64,000 nt of DNA, from the NCBI RefSeq assembly GCF_003326475.1, contig NZ_JPWA01000017.1:31312-95311 (forward strand), written 5' to 3'. This stretch comes from Thalassospira xianhensis MCCC 1A02616 (GTDB taxonomy: Bacteria; Pseudomonadota; Alphaproteobacteria; Rhodospirillales; Thalassospiraceae). The stretch's first letter is position 1. Every line of letters begins with the position of its first letter. This document shows positions 56,154-64,000 of this stretch, in pieces. The position numbers were made by a program, and so were the translations under genes. Below the pieces are notes generated by a model. That model searched no databases. It was not told the origin of the DNA and was given only the letters and a program-made list of their open reading frames with translations.

Positions 56154-56858
56154 ATGTCTGAAATGCTTCACGCCAAAAACGTCGCCAAGGGCTTTACCCT
56201 GCATACTCAGGGCAGCGTTACGATCCCGGTTTTCGAAGGGGTCGAATTCCGCCTCAATGCCGGTGAATGCATTGCGCTGACCGGTGAATCCGGATCGGGA
56301 AAAAGTACCTTCATGCGCATGCTCTATGCGAATTACACCTGTTCAAGCGGCTCGATCAGCGTGCTGCACGATGGCGACTGGCTTGATATCACCACCGCAA
56401 GCCCGCATGCCATCCTTGATATGCGCAAACGCACCATGGGCTATGTCAGCCAGTTCCTGCGCGTCATTCCGCGCGTACCGACACTGGAAATTGTTGCCGA
56501 ACCGCTAATCGCGCTGGGCACGGCGCGTGAAACGGCGATGGAAAAGGCCCGCGATCTTTTGACCCGCTTGCGCATCCCCGAACGTCTGTGGCAACTTTCA
56601 CCCCTGACCTTTTCCGGGGGCGAACAGCAGCGCGTGAATATCGCGCGCGGTTTTATCGCCGATTATCCGATCATGCTGCTTGATGAACCGACTGCATCGC
56701 TTGACACCCAAAATCGTGCCACGGTTCTGGCATTGATTGAAGAAGCCAAGGCACGCGGTGCCGCCATTGCCGGTATTTTCCATGATCACGAAACCCGCGA
56801 TGCGGTCTGCACGGGATCATTTGATGTGACTTCGTTTAAAGTTGGGGCCAATGACTGA
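56154..56858 (+). CDS. phnL: C-P lyase-associated ABC-type ATPase PhnL
   Basis: The 234-residue ATPase has Walker A (TGESGSGKSTFMRMLYANY), signature (FSGGEQQRVNIARGF) and Walker B (IMLLDEPTASLD). With PhnK it forms the double ABC dimer on the C-P lyase core and is needed for loading phosphonate onto the nucleotide. ATG at 56154 suits the family; its stop overlaps phnM by eight bases. Confidence 0.96.
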   Translation: MSEMLHAKNVAKGFTLHTQGSVTIPVFEGVEFRLNAGECIALTGESGSGKSTFMRMLYANYTCSSGSISVLHDGDWLDITTASPHAILDMRKRTMGYVSQFLRVIPRVPTLEIVAEPLIALGTARETAMEKARDLLTRLRIPERLWQLSPLTFSGGEQQRVNIARGFIADYPIMLLDEPTASLDTQNRATVLALIEEAKARGAAIAGIFHDHETRDAVCTGSFDVTSFKVGAND

Positions 56859-57993
56859 ACAGATTTTTACCAATGCCAAAATTGTCCTGGCAAATGATGT
56901 CATCGAGGGTGCCGTTCAGATCAGGGACGGACTGATCACCGACATCTCGGGTCGCCCGTCCAATCTGCCCGGTGCCGAAGACATGGGCGGCGATTACCTG
57001 ATGCCCGGACTGGTCGAACTGCATACCGACAATCTCGAAAAACACCTGACCCCGCGTCCCAAAACCCGCTGGCCTGCCACCGCCGCCGTGATTGCGCACG
57101 ACAATCAGGTCGCCAGTGCTGGCATCACGACGGTCTTTGATGCCATCTCTGTCGGCGACGTCTCAGACGGATCAGAACGGATCGAACGACTGGTTGAATC
57201 GGTGACCGCCCTTCAGCATGCGCTTGAGAACAACCTTTTGCGTGCAGATCACAAACTGCATCTGCGCTGTGAAACGTCTTATGGCGGGCTGGTCGAGGCG
57301 CTCGATAATCTGGTTGATCTGCCTCTGGTCAAGATGCTCTCGGTGATGGATCACACGCCGGGCCAACGCCAATTCGTCAGCCTGGATGCCTATTACACCT
57401 ATTATCAGGGCAAATACGGCCTCTCGGACGAGGAAATGCGCAAATTCGTCGCCAGCCGCAAACGTGATTCCGAACTTTATTCCGTCAAACATCGCCGTCA
57501 CGTCGTCGAACTTGCCCACCAAAAAAATCTGGCGCTGGCAAGCCACGATGACGCAACCGAGGAACATGTCGCCGAAGCCGTCGCCGATAAAATGACGGTG
57601 GCCGAATTCCCGACGACACTGGCGGCTGCCAAGGCATCACACGAAGGCGGTCTTGGCGTGATGATGGGCGGGCCAAACCTTGTGCGCGGCGGATCACACA
57701 GCGGCAATGTCGCCGCGGGCGATCTGGCAAAGCACGGCTATCTCGACATTATTTCAAGCGACTATGTCCCGCACAGTCTGCTGCACGGCGTGATGAAACT
57801 GTTCGATGATTTCGATGCCTATGACCTGCCGCGTGCGGTCCGCACCGCGACCCTGACCCCGGCAAAACAGGTCGGCCTTGATGACCGGGGCGAAATTGCG
57901 GTTGGCAAACGCGGCGATCTGATCCGGGTCCATCATTCGCCGCATCATCCGATTGTGCGCGGTGTGTGGCGTCTGGGAAGCCGCGTGTCATGA
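56851..57993 (+). CDS. phnM: Alpha-D-ribose 1-methylphosphonate 5-triphosphate diphosphatase PhnM
   Basis: The 380-residue amidohydrolase has the metal-binding ELHTDNLEKHLTPRPKTRWP, VASAGITTVFDAIS, ALASHDDATEEHVAEAV, MGGPNLVRGGSHSGNVAAGD and DIISSDYVPHSLL. It removes pyrophosphate from the ribosyl triphosphate. ATG at 56851 overlaps phnL by eight bases and its stop overlaps the phnN ATG (ATGA). Confidence 0.96.
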   Translation: MTEQIFTNAKIVLANDVIEGAVQIRDGLITDISGRPSNLPGAEDMGGDYLMPGLVELHTDNLEKHLTPRPKTRWPATAAVIAHDNQVASAGITTVFDAISVGDVSDGSERIERLVESVTALQHALENNLLRADHKLHLRCETSYGGLVEALDNLVDLPLVKMLSVMDHTPGQRQFVSLDAYYTYYQGKYGLSDEEMRKFVASRKRDSELYSVKHRRHVVELAHQKNLALASHDDATEEHVAEAVADKMTVAEFPTTLAAAKASHEGGLGVMMGGPNLVRGGSHSGNVAAGDLAKHGYLDIISSDYVPHSLLHGVMKLFDDFDAYDLPRAVRTATLTPAKQVGLDDRGEIAVGKRGDLIRVHHSPHHPIVRGVWRLGSRVS

Positions 57994-58616
57994 CCGCGCG
58001 CCATGACATCCATCATGGCGCTTCGGAAAATGGATTACTGATTCTTGTCGTCGGCCCCAGTGGGGTCGGCAAGGATACCCTATTGGATGCGGCACGGGCG
58101 CGTTTGCGTGACGATGAAACCATCCTGTTTCCCCGTCGCTGCATTACCCGTCCGGCCGGGTCGGTTGGCGAAATCCATATTCCGGTCCGCGCCGAGGATT
58201 TTGCATCCATGGCAAAGCAGGGTGCCTTCCTGCTGAGCTGGCGGGCGCACAATCTTTGCTACGGCATTCCCAATCATGTGCGAAACGACGTCGCCAACGG
58301 CAAAATCGTTGTCGTCAACACATCACGCAGCGTGATTGACGATGCCCGCGATCTTCTGGGTTCTGATCACGTCCGGGTCATCAGCATCCGGGCGCACGAA
58401 GATGCCCTTCGCCAACGCCTTGTGGCCCGTGGCCGTGAAAGTTCCGACGATATCGAACAACGCCTGCGGCGCGCATCGGCCTATCAGGTCGATGGTCCCA
58501 ACGTGATCGCCGTAGAAAATGACAATGACCTTGAAACCGGTATTGGCCGCTTCATCGATGCCATTTTCCACCGCCCGGCACACACGGACCAAGCACCCGG
58601 CAACCGGGTAGTCTGA
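57990..58616 (+). CDS. phnN: Ribose 1,5-bisphosphate phosphokinase PhnN
   Basis: The 208-residue kinase has a P-loop (VVGPSGVGKDTLLDAARAR), a guanylate-kinase-like core (RCITRPAGSVGEIHIPV, FLLSWRAHNLCYGIPN) and the RGRESSDDIEQRL lid. It makes PRPP from ribose 1,5-bisphosphate, returning ribose to metabolism. ATG at 57990 overlaps the phnM stop; an in-frame ATG at 57966 lies inside phnM. It closes the plus-strand operon, followed by a terminator. Confidence 0.94.
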   Translation: MTARHDIHHGASENGLLILVVGPSGVGKDTLLDAARARLRDDETILFPRRCITRPAGSVGEIHIPVRAEDFASMAKQGAFLLSWRAHNLCYGIPNHVRNDVANGKIVVVNTSRSVIDDARDLLGSDHVRVISIRAHEDALRQRLVARGRESSDDIEQRLRRASAYQVDGPNVIAVENDNDLETGIGRFIDAIFHRPAHTDQAPGNRVV

Positions 58617-58618
58617 AC

Positions 58619-58653
58619 AAAAAATGCTGCAGCAAAACACTGCAGCATTTTTT
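58619..58653. terminator. Bidirectional terminator between the convergent phn operons
   Basis: AAAAAATGCTGCAG (58619-58632) pairs perfectly with CTGCAGCATTTTTT (58640-58653). T runs on both strands serve phnN and the minus-strand DUF1045 gene. Confidence 0.93.
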
Positions 58654-58677
58654 TATTTCCCAAGGTGCAATCACCCG

Positions 58678-59373
58678 TCATCCAAGCGCAAAGCGCCGCA
58701 ACAAATCAAACGGCTTTCCATCCCCCGGATCACCAAAAAGACAGACATCGCTGATCGTAAATGGTGCCTCGCACAACGGTGCAACAATCGGGGCCACCGC
58801 ATCACGCACCCGCATCATCCGGTCCGGGTCAAGCTTGTCTGTCAGCGTCAGGTGAAAACGGAATTCTTCCATCACATAGGGATATCCCCACCGGACCAGA
58901 TATTCTTCCTGCCGGTCACTCAGCCCCGATGCGCGGCGCTTATTCATCGCGGCTTCGTCTTCGGGTTGCCGGAAACCGTCAAGCCCGCGCACAAGACCAG
59001 ACGCCAGCGCACCAAGCTGATCGGTCGGCGCAGTCGGGATCAGGGCGATAAAACTGCCAATCGATTTCAGCAAAAGCGGGCCACACGTCACCGAAGACGC
59101 CGTCGCACAATAGTCGGCAATCGCCTTTTCAAGCTGATCGCGCGTCTGCCCGTCCTTTAAGGCAAAGGGCGGTTTCAGGGTGCCATGAAACCCGTATCGC
59201 GACGGGGAAACGGTTATCGCCGCGACCTCGCCATCGGCAAGGCCGATGGCAGCCGGGCGGTCCATTTCCCGCCCGGTCACCGGATCACGCCCCAGCCAGG
59301 CATTGCCAAAAGCCGCCAGATCACTGTCGGCTTTCGGTGCATAGTAAACAGCATAACGCTGATAGTCGGTCAT
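58678..59373 (-). CDS. DUF1045 2H-phosphoesterase-like phosphonate metabolism protein
   Basis: The 231-residue protein has two H-x-T motifs, HGTLKPPF (FHGT) and FHLTLT, the hallmark of 2H phosphoesterases, in the DUF1045 pattern (RYAVYYAPKADSDLAAFGNA, EYLVRWGYPYVMEEFRFHLT). It is the last gene of the phnCDE operon. 2H enzymes open cyclic phosphates; in E. coli that step, on 5-phosphoribosyl 1,2-cyclic phosphate, is done by PhnP. No phnP is seen here, so it may replace it (inference). Confidence 0.9.
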   Translation of the reverse strand: MTDYQRYAVYYAPKADSDLAAFGNAWLGRDPVTGREMDRPAAIGLADGEVAAITVSPSRYGFHGTLKPPFALKDGQTRDQLEKAIADYCATASSVTCGPLLLKSIGSFIALIPTAPTDQLGALASGLVRGLDGFRQPEDEAAMNKRRASGLSDRQEEYLVRWGYPYVMEEFRFHLTLTDKLDPDRMMRVRDAVAPIVAPLCEAPFTISDVCLFGDPGDGKPFDLLRRFALG

Positions 59374-59395
59374 GTGGCCTCGACTGGCTTTCGAT

Positions 59396-60043
59396 TTATC
59401 GCAGATCGTATTTCAGACAGAAATCCCGCACCGGCAAACGACGAAAATCGTCAAGCCGGTCTGCCAATGTTGCATGATCCCAGTCCCACCAGCAAATACG
59501 AAGCAGCGCATCGACAATTTCCGCGTCAAATCGCGGGCGCAATGGCGTGGCCGGAATACCCGTGACGATGGTGTAGGGCGGCACATCCTTGGTCACCACC
59601 GCACCCGAACCGACAACCGACCCGATCCCGATGGTAACCCCGCCCTGAACAATCGCGCCATGCCCGATCCAGACATCATGATCAAGCTTCACCCGCTTTT
59701 CGCGGCGCCAGTCAAAAAACGCCGGATCATCATCGCCAAGCTCATAGGCACTCGACCGGTACTGGAAATGATGCATCGATGCCCGGTCCATCGGGTGCTG
59801 CCCCGGATTGATCCGTGTATGAGCGGCGATATTTACGAATTTGCCGATGTCGGAATAGATGATCTCGCTGTCATTGACGACATAGGAATAATCACCCATC
59901 ACGCTTTCGCGGATGCTGGTGCGCGCACCAACTTCGGTCCAGACACCAAATTCGCAATCAACAACAACCGCACTCTGATCAATCGTCGGGGCCTCCGACA
60001 AGTGTTTCATTGCCGGCTTGGCCTGCGTAATCTTGAACGTCAT
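59396..60043 (-). CDS. Hexapeptide-repeat transferase of phosphonate clusters (left-handed beta helix acyltransferase)
   Basis: The 215-residue protein shows left-handed beta-helix repeats: SAVVVDCEFGVWTEVGART, SIRESVMGDYSYVVNDSEII, DVWIGHGAIVQGGVTIGIGS and GSGAVVTKDVPPYTIVTGIP. It matches a phosphonate-associated acetyltransferase-like family. It lies three bases before phnE and 22 bases after the DUF1045 gene. Its target may be a phosphonate or aminoalkylphosphonate, as PhnO acts in E. coli; not proven. Confidence 0.88.
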   Translation of the reverse strand: MTFKITQAKPAMKHLSEAPTIDQSAVVVDCEFGVWTEVGARTSIRESVMGDYSYVVNDSEIIYSDIGKFVNIAAHTRINPGQHPMDRASMHHFQYRSSAYELGDDDPAFFDWRREKRVKLDHDVWIGHGAIVQGGVTIGIGSVVGSGAVVTKDVPPYTIVTGIPATPLRPRFDAEIVDALLRICWWDWDHATLADRLDDFRRLPVRDFCLKYDLR

Positions 60044-60046
60044 GGA

Positions 60047-60859
60047 TCAGGTCACCAGTTTGCGCAGACGCTGCGAAATCACATCAAGCAGGCTGACCGA
60101 CAGGATGATGATGATCATGACCGCGGCGGTTTCCGCGTAATAAAATGCGCGGATATATTCCCACAAAACCATGCCAATGCCACCCGCACCAACAATGCCA
60201 AGAACGGTTGCCGAACGCACGTTGCTTTCAAACCGGTACAGCGAATACGAAATCCAAAGCGGAAGAACCTGCGGGATCACCCCAAAGATGACCTCCTGCA
60301 ACCCGTTGGCACCGGTGGCCCGGATACCTTCGACCGGTTCAGGATCAATCGCCTCGACGGCTTCTGAAAACAGCTTTGCCAAAACGCCGGTGGTATGGAT
60401 CCAAAGCGCAAGCACACCGGCAAACGGACCAAGACCAACCGCAACCACAAACAGCATGGCAAAAACCATTTCATTGATCGCACGGAAGGAATCCATCAGG
60501 CGGCGCACCGGCTGGTAAACCCAGAACGGAACGATATTTTCAGAACACAGAATGCCAAACGGGATCGAACAGACAATCGCAAGCGCCGTGCCCCAGATCG
60601 CAATCTGGATCGTGATCCACATTTCGCTGACATAGGTTTTCCACATCAGGAAATCCGGCGGGAAAAACCCGTCCGCGAAATCGACCATGTTGCCACTGTT
60701 TTCAATCAGGGCCATGGGCCGCATGTCGGCCCCCTCCCAGGACAGGGCCAGAATGGCCAGAATGAACGCCCAAAGAAGGAAACTTGCGCCTGAACGTTTC
60801 AGATCGCGCGGCGGAAGTTCTGCGGCGGTTACCGCCGATGTCGAAAGGCTGCTGTTCAT
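60047..60859 (-). CDS. phnE: Phosphonate ABC transporter permease PhnE
   Basis: The 270-residue inner-membrane protein has about six helices and the PhnE pattern [60 protein letters not shown] and [20 protein letters not shown]. It likely acts as a homodimer, since there is only one phnE. It lies 66 bases after phnD with a strong hairpin between. Confidence 0.95.
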   Translation of the reverse strand: MNSSLSTSAVTAAELPPRDLKRSGASFLLWAFILAILALSWEGADMRPMALIENSGNMVDFADGFFPPDFLMWKTYVSEMWITIQIAIWGTALAIVCSIPFGILCSENIVPFWVYQPVRRLMDSFRAINEMVFAMLFVVAVGLGPFAGVLALWIHTTGVLAKLFSEAVEAIDPEPVEGIRATGANGLQEVIFGVIPQVLPLWISYSLYRFESNVRSATVLGIVGAGGIGMVLWEYIRAFYYAETAAVMIIIILSVSLLDVISQRLRKLVT

Positions 60860-60884
60860 GTGCTTTTCCCGGGAAATAAAAACA

Positions 60885-60915
60885 AACGGGGAGCCCTGAT
60901 ATCGGGCTCCCCGTT
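60885..60915 (-). promoter_or_regulatory. Intercistronic hairpin between phnD and phnE
   Basis: AACGGGGAGCCC (60885-60896) pairs perfectly with GGGCTCCCCGTT (60904-60915) around a seven-base loop. On the minus strand a T-rich tract (TTTGTTTTTATTT) follows, so it resembles a partial terminator limiting phnE relative to phnD. Confidence 0.65.
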
Positions 60916-60925
60916 CGGATGCCGG

Positions 60926-61942
60926 TTACTCGTAAGAAACCAGGATATCGAGTTCTGCGAGCTGCTTGTCGATTTCGGAAACGCGTTTTGCTTTCTCGTC
61001 GGCGGACAGTTCGGCGGTGTTCTCGATTTTCAGCTTGTTTTTATACAGTTCAAGCTGACGGATCGGGTAAAGCTGCGCATTGCTGCTTTCCATGAACTTG
61101 CCCATGCCATCCTGAATGCCGCCAAGAACCTTGTTGGCTTCTTCAACATCGCCCAAACGGCCGTAACCAAGGAAGAACGCCTTGATTTCGGATTTCAGTT
61201 CGCGCGACATATCCTTGCGATAAACCATCGGATCAGACGGGATCAGCGGCGAGGTCCAGATAACCTTGACCTTGTCGGTGATTTCCGGCTTGACCATCTG
61301 GGTGCGGGCAAGCTGTTCGGAGTTGTTGGCAGCAACATCAACCTGATTATTGGCGGTCGCCATCAGGTTGGTTTCGTGGTTGGCATTGCGAACGGTCTTG
61401 AAGCAGTTCTTCGGATCAACGCCGTTCTGCGCAAAGACGTAATAGGTCGGAACCAGGAAGCCCGAGGTCGAGTTCGGATCACCGATACCGAAATTGAGCG
61501 AACCATCGCATTTCAGCATGTCGGCAAGCGTGTTGAGCTTGTCGTTATCGGCCTGGGTGATGATGTGGGAATAATAGCCGTTCGACCCGTCGCTTTTCGA
61601 CGTCTGGACGAAAACTTCGCCACCCGCGCGGTCAACGGCTTCCATGGCCGACTTGTTACCGAACCAGCCAACGTGAACCTTGCCAAAACGCATGCCTTCG
61701 ATGATGCCGGCATAATCTGGTGCGAAGAACGCTTCGACATCCTTGCCAAGGGCTTCTTCCATATCCTCGATCAACGGCTGCCACTGGGCTTTCAGGTTCG
61801 AGCTGGATTCAGTCGAGATAAAGCCGAACACGATGGTTTCCGGGTCTTTTTCAAGCGGCTTGAATTCGACATCGGCATGGGCAAAGCCCGAAGCCAGCAT
61901 GCTGGCAGCAAGGGCTGCGGATGCAATTGTTTTACGGATCAT
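60926..61942 (-). CDS. phnD: Phosphonate-binding periplasmic protein PhnD
   Basis: The 338-residue protein has a signal peptide (MIRKTIASAALAASMLASGF, cleavage near AHA) and PhnD segments FGFISTESSSNLKAQWQPLI, GKVHVGWFGNKSAMEAVDRA, GSLNFGIGDPNSTSGFLVPT and IWTSPLIPSDPMVYRKD. It captures phosphonates for PhnCE. It is second in the minus-strand operon, 72 bases after phnC. Confidence 0.96.
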   Translation of the reverse strand: MIRKTIASAALAASMLASGFAHADVEFKPLEKDPETIVFGFISTESSSNLKAQWQPLIEDMEEALGKDVEAFFAPDYAGIIEGMRFGKVHVGWFGNKSAMEAVDRAGGEVFVQTSKSDGSNGYYSHIITQADNDKLNTLADMLKCDGSLNFGIGDPNSTSGFLVPTYYVFAQNGVDPKNCFKTVRNANHETNLMATANNQVDVAANNSEQLARTQMVKPEITDKVKVIWTSPLIPSDPMVYRKDMSRELKSEIKAFFLGYGRLGDVEEANKVLGGIQDGMGKFMESSNAQLYPIRQLELYKNKLKIENTAELSADEKAKRVSEIDKQLAELDILVSYE

Positions 61943-62014
61943 GGGAAGTCCCCCGTCAGGTTGGTTGGTAGAGGTGAAATAAAAAGAGGTAAGGCAGAGA
62001 GAAATCGTCCTGAT

Positions 62015-62854
62015 CTAGCTTGAAACGAAAGCCAGATCCTTCTCCGCGACCCTGCTCTTGGCCGGAACGTCATCCGGGGCAGACGCGAAAAGCTCGGAAG
62101 AATATTCGCCGTAAAGTTCGCGCAGGAACTCCGGCGTCAGTTCGGTGGATGGCCCGTCAAACACGACCGCGCCATCGCGCATCGCAATGGTGCGTGCGCA
62201 ATAATCGCGGGCATAATCGACCTGATGCAGCGACACGATGACCGTGACATTGTCTTCGCGGTTCACCCGATCCAGCGTATTCATCACCTTGCGCGATGAC
62301 GCCGGATCAAGGGACGCAATCGGCTCGTCGGCCAGAATAAGACGCGCGCCCTGTGTAATCGTGCGCGCAATCGCCGCACGCTGCTGCTGCCCGCCCGAAA
62401 GATTGCGCGCCTTTTTCGTTGCATGCCCGTCAATGCCGACACGTTTCAACGCCGTCATCGCCCGCATGCGCTCAGCCTTGGTAAACAGGCATAACGACCC
62501 GCGCCATGCCGGCACACGGCCCAGCATCCCGGTCAGAACATTGGTCAGAACCGTCAGGCGGCTGACCAGATTGAATTGCTGGAACACAACGCCGATATCG
62601 GCGCGCACTTTACGTGCGCCCCGTGCAATACGACCGTTCTGCTGGATGACTTCGCCAAATACTTCGATCTTGCCGCCATCGCGATCCCCGCGCAGCAAAC
62701 CGGCAATATGACGGATAAGGGTGGATTTGCCCGAACCGGACGCACCGATCAGCGCGACCATCTCGCCCTCGCGGACCTGTAAACTGACATTGTTCAATGC
62801 CCGTTTATCGCGCGAGAAGCTTTTGTTCAGTCCGGATATATCTACGACCAGCAT
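62015..62854 (-). CDS. phnC: Phosphonate ABC transporter ATP-binding protein PhnC
   Basis: The 279-residue ATPase has Walker A (IGASGSGKSTLIRHIAGLL), signature (LSGGQQQRAAIARTI) and Walker B (RLILADEPIASLD), with the PhnC-type VFQQFNLVSRLTVLTNVLTG. It energises uptake through PhnE. It is first in the minus-strand operon; a candidate PhnF half-site lies about 125 bases upstream. Confidence 0.96.
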   Translation of the reverse strand: MLVVDISGLNKSFSRDKRALNNVSLQVREGEMVALIGASGSGKSTLIRHIAGLLRGDRDGGKIEVFGEVIQQNGRIARGARKVRADIGVVFQQFNLVSRLTVLTNVLTGMLGRVPAWRGSLCLFTKAERMRAMTALKRVGIDGHATKKARNLSGGQQQRAAIARTITQGARLILADEPIASLDPASSRKVMNTLDRVNREDNVTVIVSLHQVDYARDYCARTIAMRDGAVVFDGPSTELTPEFLRELYGEYSSELFASAPDDVPAKSRVAEKDLAFVSS

Positions 62855-62977
62855 TAAAGTCCGCCTGCTTGTGTTTCGCTGGTCAAGAAGCTACGCACAA
62901 TCCGCGACTCTATGGTGACGGTGATGTTACAGTTCGATGATTACGACGCCTTCATTTCACCGACAACAATCAAACTT

Positions 62978-62986
62978 GTCTATACA
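62978..62986 (-). promoter_or_regulatory. Candidate PhnF half-site upstream of phnC
   Basis: On the minus strand TGTATAGAC (62986-62978) is identical to bases 52130-52138 in front of phnG and contains GTATAGAC, a GTMTAKAC match. The adjoining sequence is not a second perfect site. Confidence 0.55.
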
Positions 62987-63033
62987 TCAAGATATCTATC
63001 AAATGAAAAACCGGTCCGCCAAGAAATAACAAT

Positions 63034-63052
63034 GTAATAATTCAATTATTAC
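63034..63052. promoter_or_regulatory. 19-base perfect palindrome upstream of phnC
   Basis: GTAATAATT (63034-63042), C, AATTATTAC (63044-63052). It adjoins the CRP-like site and is about 180 bases from the phnC start. The owner is unknown. Confidence 0.5.
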
Positions 63053-63070
63053 TTGTGACCGCGTTCACAA
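63053..63070. promoter_or_regulatory. CRP/FNR-type palindrome TTGTGA-N6-TCACAA
   Basis: TTGTGA (63053-63058), CCGCGT, TCACAA (63065-63070) has both perfect TGTGA/TCACA half-sites of the CRP consensus at the right spacing, between the Ldh-family gene terminator and phnC. Confidence 0.6.
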
Positions 63071-63093
63071 ATATAGATATGAACGGGCCAAAA

Positions 63094-63127
63094 AACGAAA
63101 AACCCCGACAGAAAGAAACTGCCGGGG
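63094..63127 (-). terminator. Terminator of the Ldh-family gene
   Basis: On the minus strand CCCCGGCAG (63127-63119) pairs with CTGTCGGGG (63111-63103), with one non-standard pair, around a seven-base loop, and T-rich DNA follows. It lies 30 bases after the gene's stop. Confidence 0.85.
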
Positions 63128-63156
63128 CCTTGTATTGCGCCTGATCGCGGATGGTT

Positions 63157-64000
63157 TTACTTGATCGCCTCAATCGCGGCGATGACATCATCTTCGATAT
63201 CCAGCCCCTGAATTTCCGCATCCCGGCGGGCATTCTGCCCACGCCGCCCCGGCAATCGCACGGTTTCCTCCAGCGCGATTTCATCTGCAATATAACGCAA
63301 ATGATCAATGATTCCCGCCCCGCCGACCGCAACCGGATCAATGGCAATCACCATCTGCCCCAGTGCCGGTGGCGCGCCCTTGTCATCAAACAGCGACGAT
63401 GACTGATGCCCGAATTGTGCGCCGGTCAATCCGGCGGCCAGCATTTCAACCATCATGGCAAGCGCCGCACCCTTGACCCCGCCTGCCGGAACCATCGTGC
63501 CTTCAAGCGCCTTGACCGCATCGGTTGTCGGATTGCCGTCTGCATCCAATGCCCAGTCATCGGGGATCGGAACGCCCTTCTGTTTTGCGGCCATGATCTT
63601 GCCACGCGCAACCTTCGACAGTGCCAGATCAATCACGATCGGATCGCCATCGCCAATCGGGGTGGCAAAGGCAATCGGGTTGGTGCCAAACATCGGGCGG
63701 CGCCCACCCCACGGCGCCATTGCCGCTGGCGCATTAGCAAACATCATCGCCGCCAGCCCCGCCTCGGCCAGTTTTTCCACGGTAAGGCCCATCACCCCGG
63801 CATGGTGCGATTTGTGGATTGCCGCCACCGCAATCCCCTGCGCACGCGCGATATCGGGCAATCGTTCGATCATCAGATCAAGGGCCGGATAGGCAAAGCC
63901 GAACTGCGCATCAATCCGCAACACGGCCGGAAACGGCTGATCGGCCACCGGCTTGGCATGCCCGTCCACCTTGCCTGCGCGGGCCTGCGCGGCATAGGCC
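63157..64000 (-). CDS. Ldh-family (malate/L-lactate/sulfolactate type) dehydrogenase, C-terminal part (5' end outside window)
   Basis: The frame runs open through the right edge (GTG at 63969 is an internal valine codon), so the gene is partial; about 280 residues are seen. Segments AAIHKSHHAGVMGLTVEKLA with the active-site histidine, PMFGTNPIAFATPI, VIDLALSKVARGKIMAA, GGVKGAALAMMVEMLAAGLT and QMVIAIDP match the NAD(P)-dependent Ldh_2 family. These oxidise malate, lactate, sulfolactate or related hydroxy acids. The substrate is open. It ends at a terminator before phnC. Confidence 0.9.
   Translation of the reverse strand, partial: AYAAQARAGKVDGHAKPVADQPFPAVLRIDAQFGFAYPALDLMIERLPDIARAQGIAVAAIHKSHHAGVMGLTVEKLAEAGLAAMMFANAPAAMAPWGGRRPMFGTNPIAFATPIGDGDPIVIDLALSKVARGKIMAAKQKGVPIPDDWALDADGNPTTDAVKALEGTMVPAGGVKGAALAMMVEMLAAGLTGAQFGHQSSSLFDDKGAPPALGQMVIAIDPVAVGGAGIIDHLRYIADEIALEETVRLPGRRGQNARRDAEIQGLDIEDDVIAAIEAIK

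Noticed and set aside
63053..63070. Reading the TTGTGA-N6-TCACAA element as part of the Ldh-gene terminator
   Set aside because: The terminator hairpin is a separate element at 63103-63127; the palindrome lies downstream of its T-tract.

Overview
This window is the chromosome of a Gram-negative alphaproteobacterium, most like Rhodospirillales and probably close to Thalassospira. That placement is an inference from gene content: the mdh-sucCD-sucAB-lpd order, an RpoE-ChrR pair, a C-P lyase cluster and TAXI-TRAP transport, with moderately high GC. There are no rRNA, tRNA, CRISPR, prophage or insertion-sequence signatures. Nearly all of the window is ordinary, tightly packed coding DNA. The one long stretch without a gene is 18784-20033.

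Layout. 1-635 is the end of a CorA/ZntB-type transporter. 773-6640 (minus) is a sugar or polyol ABC uptake operon with two catabolic enzymes; it is divergent from a LacI-type regulator (6836-7885), and strong inverted repeats lie between them. zapE follows, then the TCA block mdh, sucC, sucD, sucA, sucB and lpdA (9720-18725). After the gene-free stretch come mgsA, an AEC transporter and an RluA-type pseudouridine synthase.

22292-31202 is a coherent singlet-oxygen/envelope-stress island. An ECF sigma factor (RpoE) and its zinc anti-sigma ChrR are divergent from a five-gene operon: FAD oxidoreductase, DUF1365, Cfa-like methyltransferase, MFS transporter and DUF3833 lipoprotein. That operon converges on a second one: DUF6134, SDR and NTF2-like. 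Each of the three transcription units has a TGATCC-N18-TA-type promoter, so I read them as one regulon that modifies membrane fatty acids, comparable to the furan/methyl fatty acid genes of Rhodobacter and the ufaA1 region of Mycobacterium.

31292-51337 is a mixed region: rlmJ, an RluE-like synthase, a SIMPL protein, D-lyxose isomerase, a TPR protein, two GGDEF proteins, a BaiN-type flavoprotein, a TAXI-TRAP transporter, an MFS transporter, glcB, map, a TRIC-type channel and a TPR-methyltransferase fusion.

51343-62986 is a complete phosphonate (C-P lyase) locus. phnF is divergent from phnGHIJKLMN (plus strand). phnC, phnD, phnE, a hexapeptide transferase and a DUF1045 2H-phosphoesterase run towards them on the minus strand. 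Candidate PhnF operators of the HutC type (GTMTAKAC) lie in front of both operons. The window ends inside an Ldh-family (malate/L-lactate-type) dehydrogenase.

The most interesting items are the three-promoter RpoE island with its DUF6134 member and atypical Cfa-like enzyme, the PhnF operators, the 2H enzyme as a possible PhnP substitute, several near-perfect palindromes in front of metabolic genes, and strong hairpins between binding-protein and permease genes in three unrelated transport operons.
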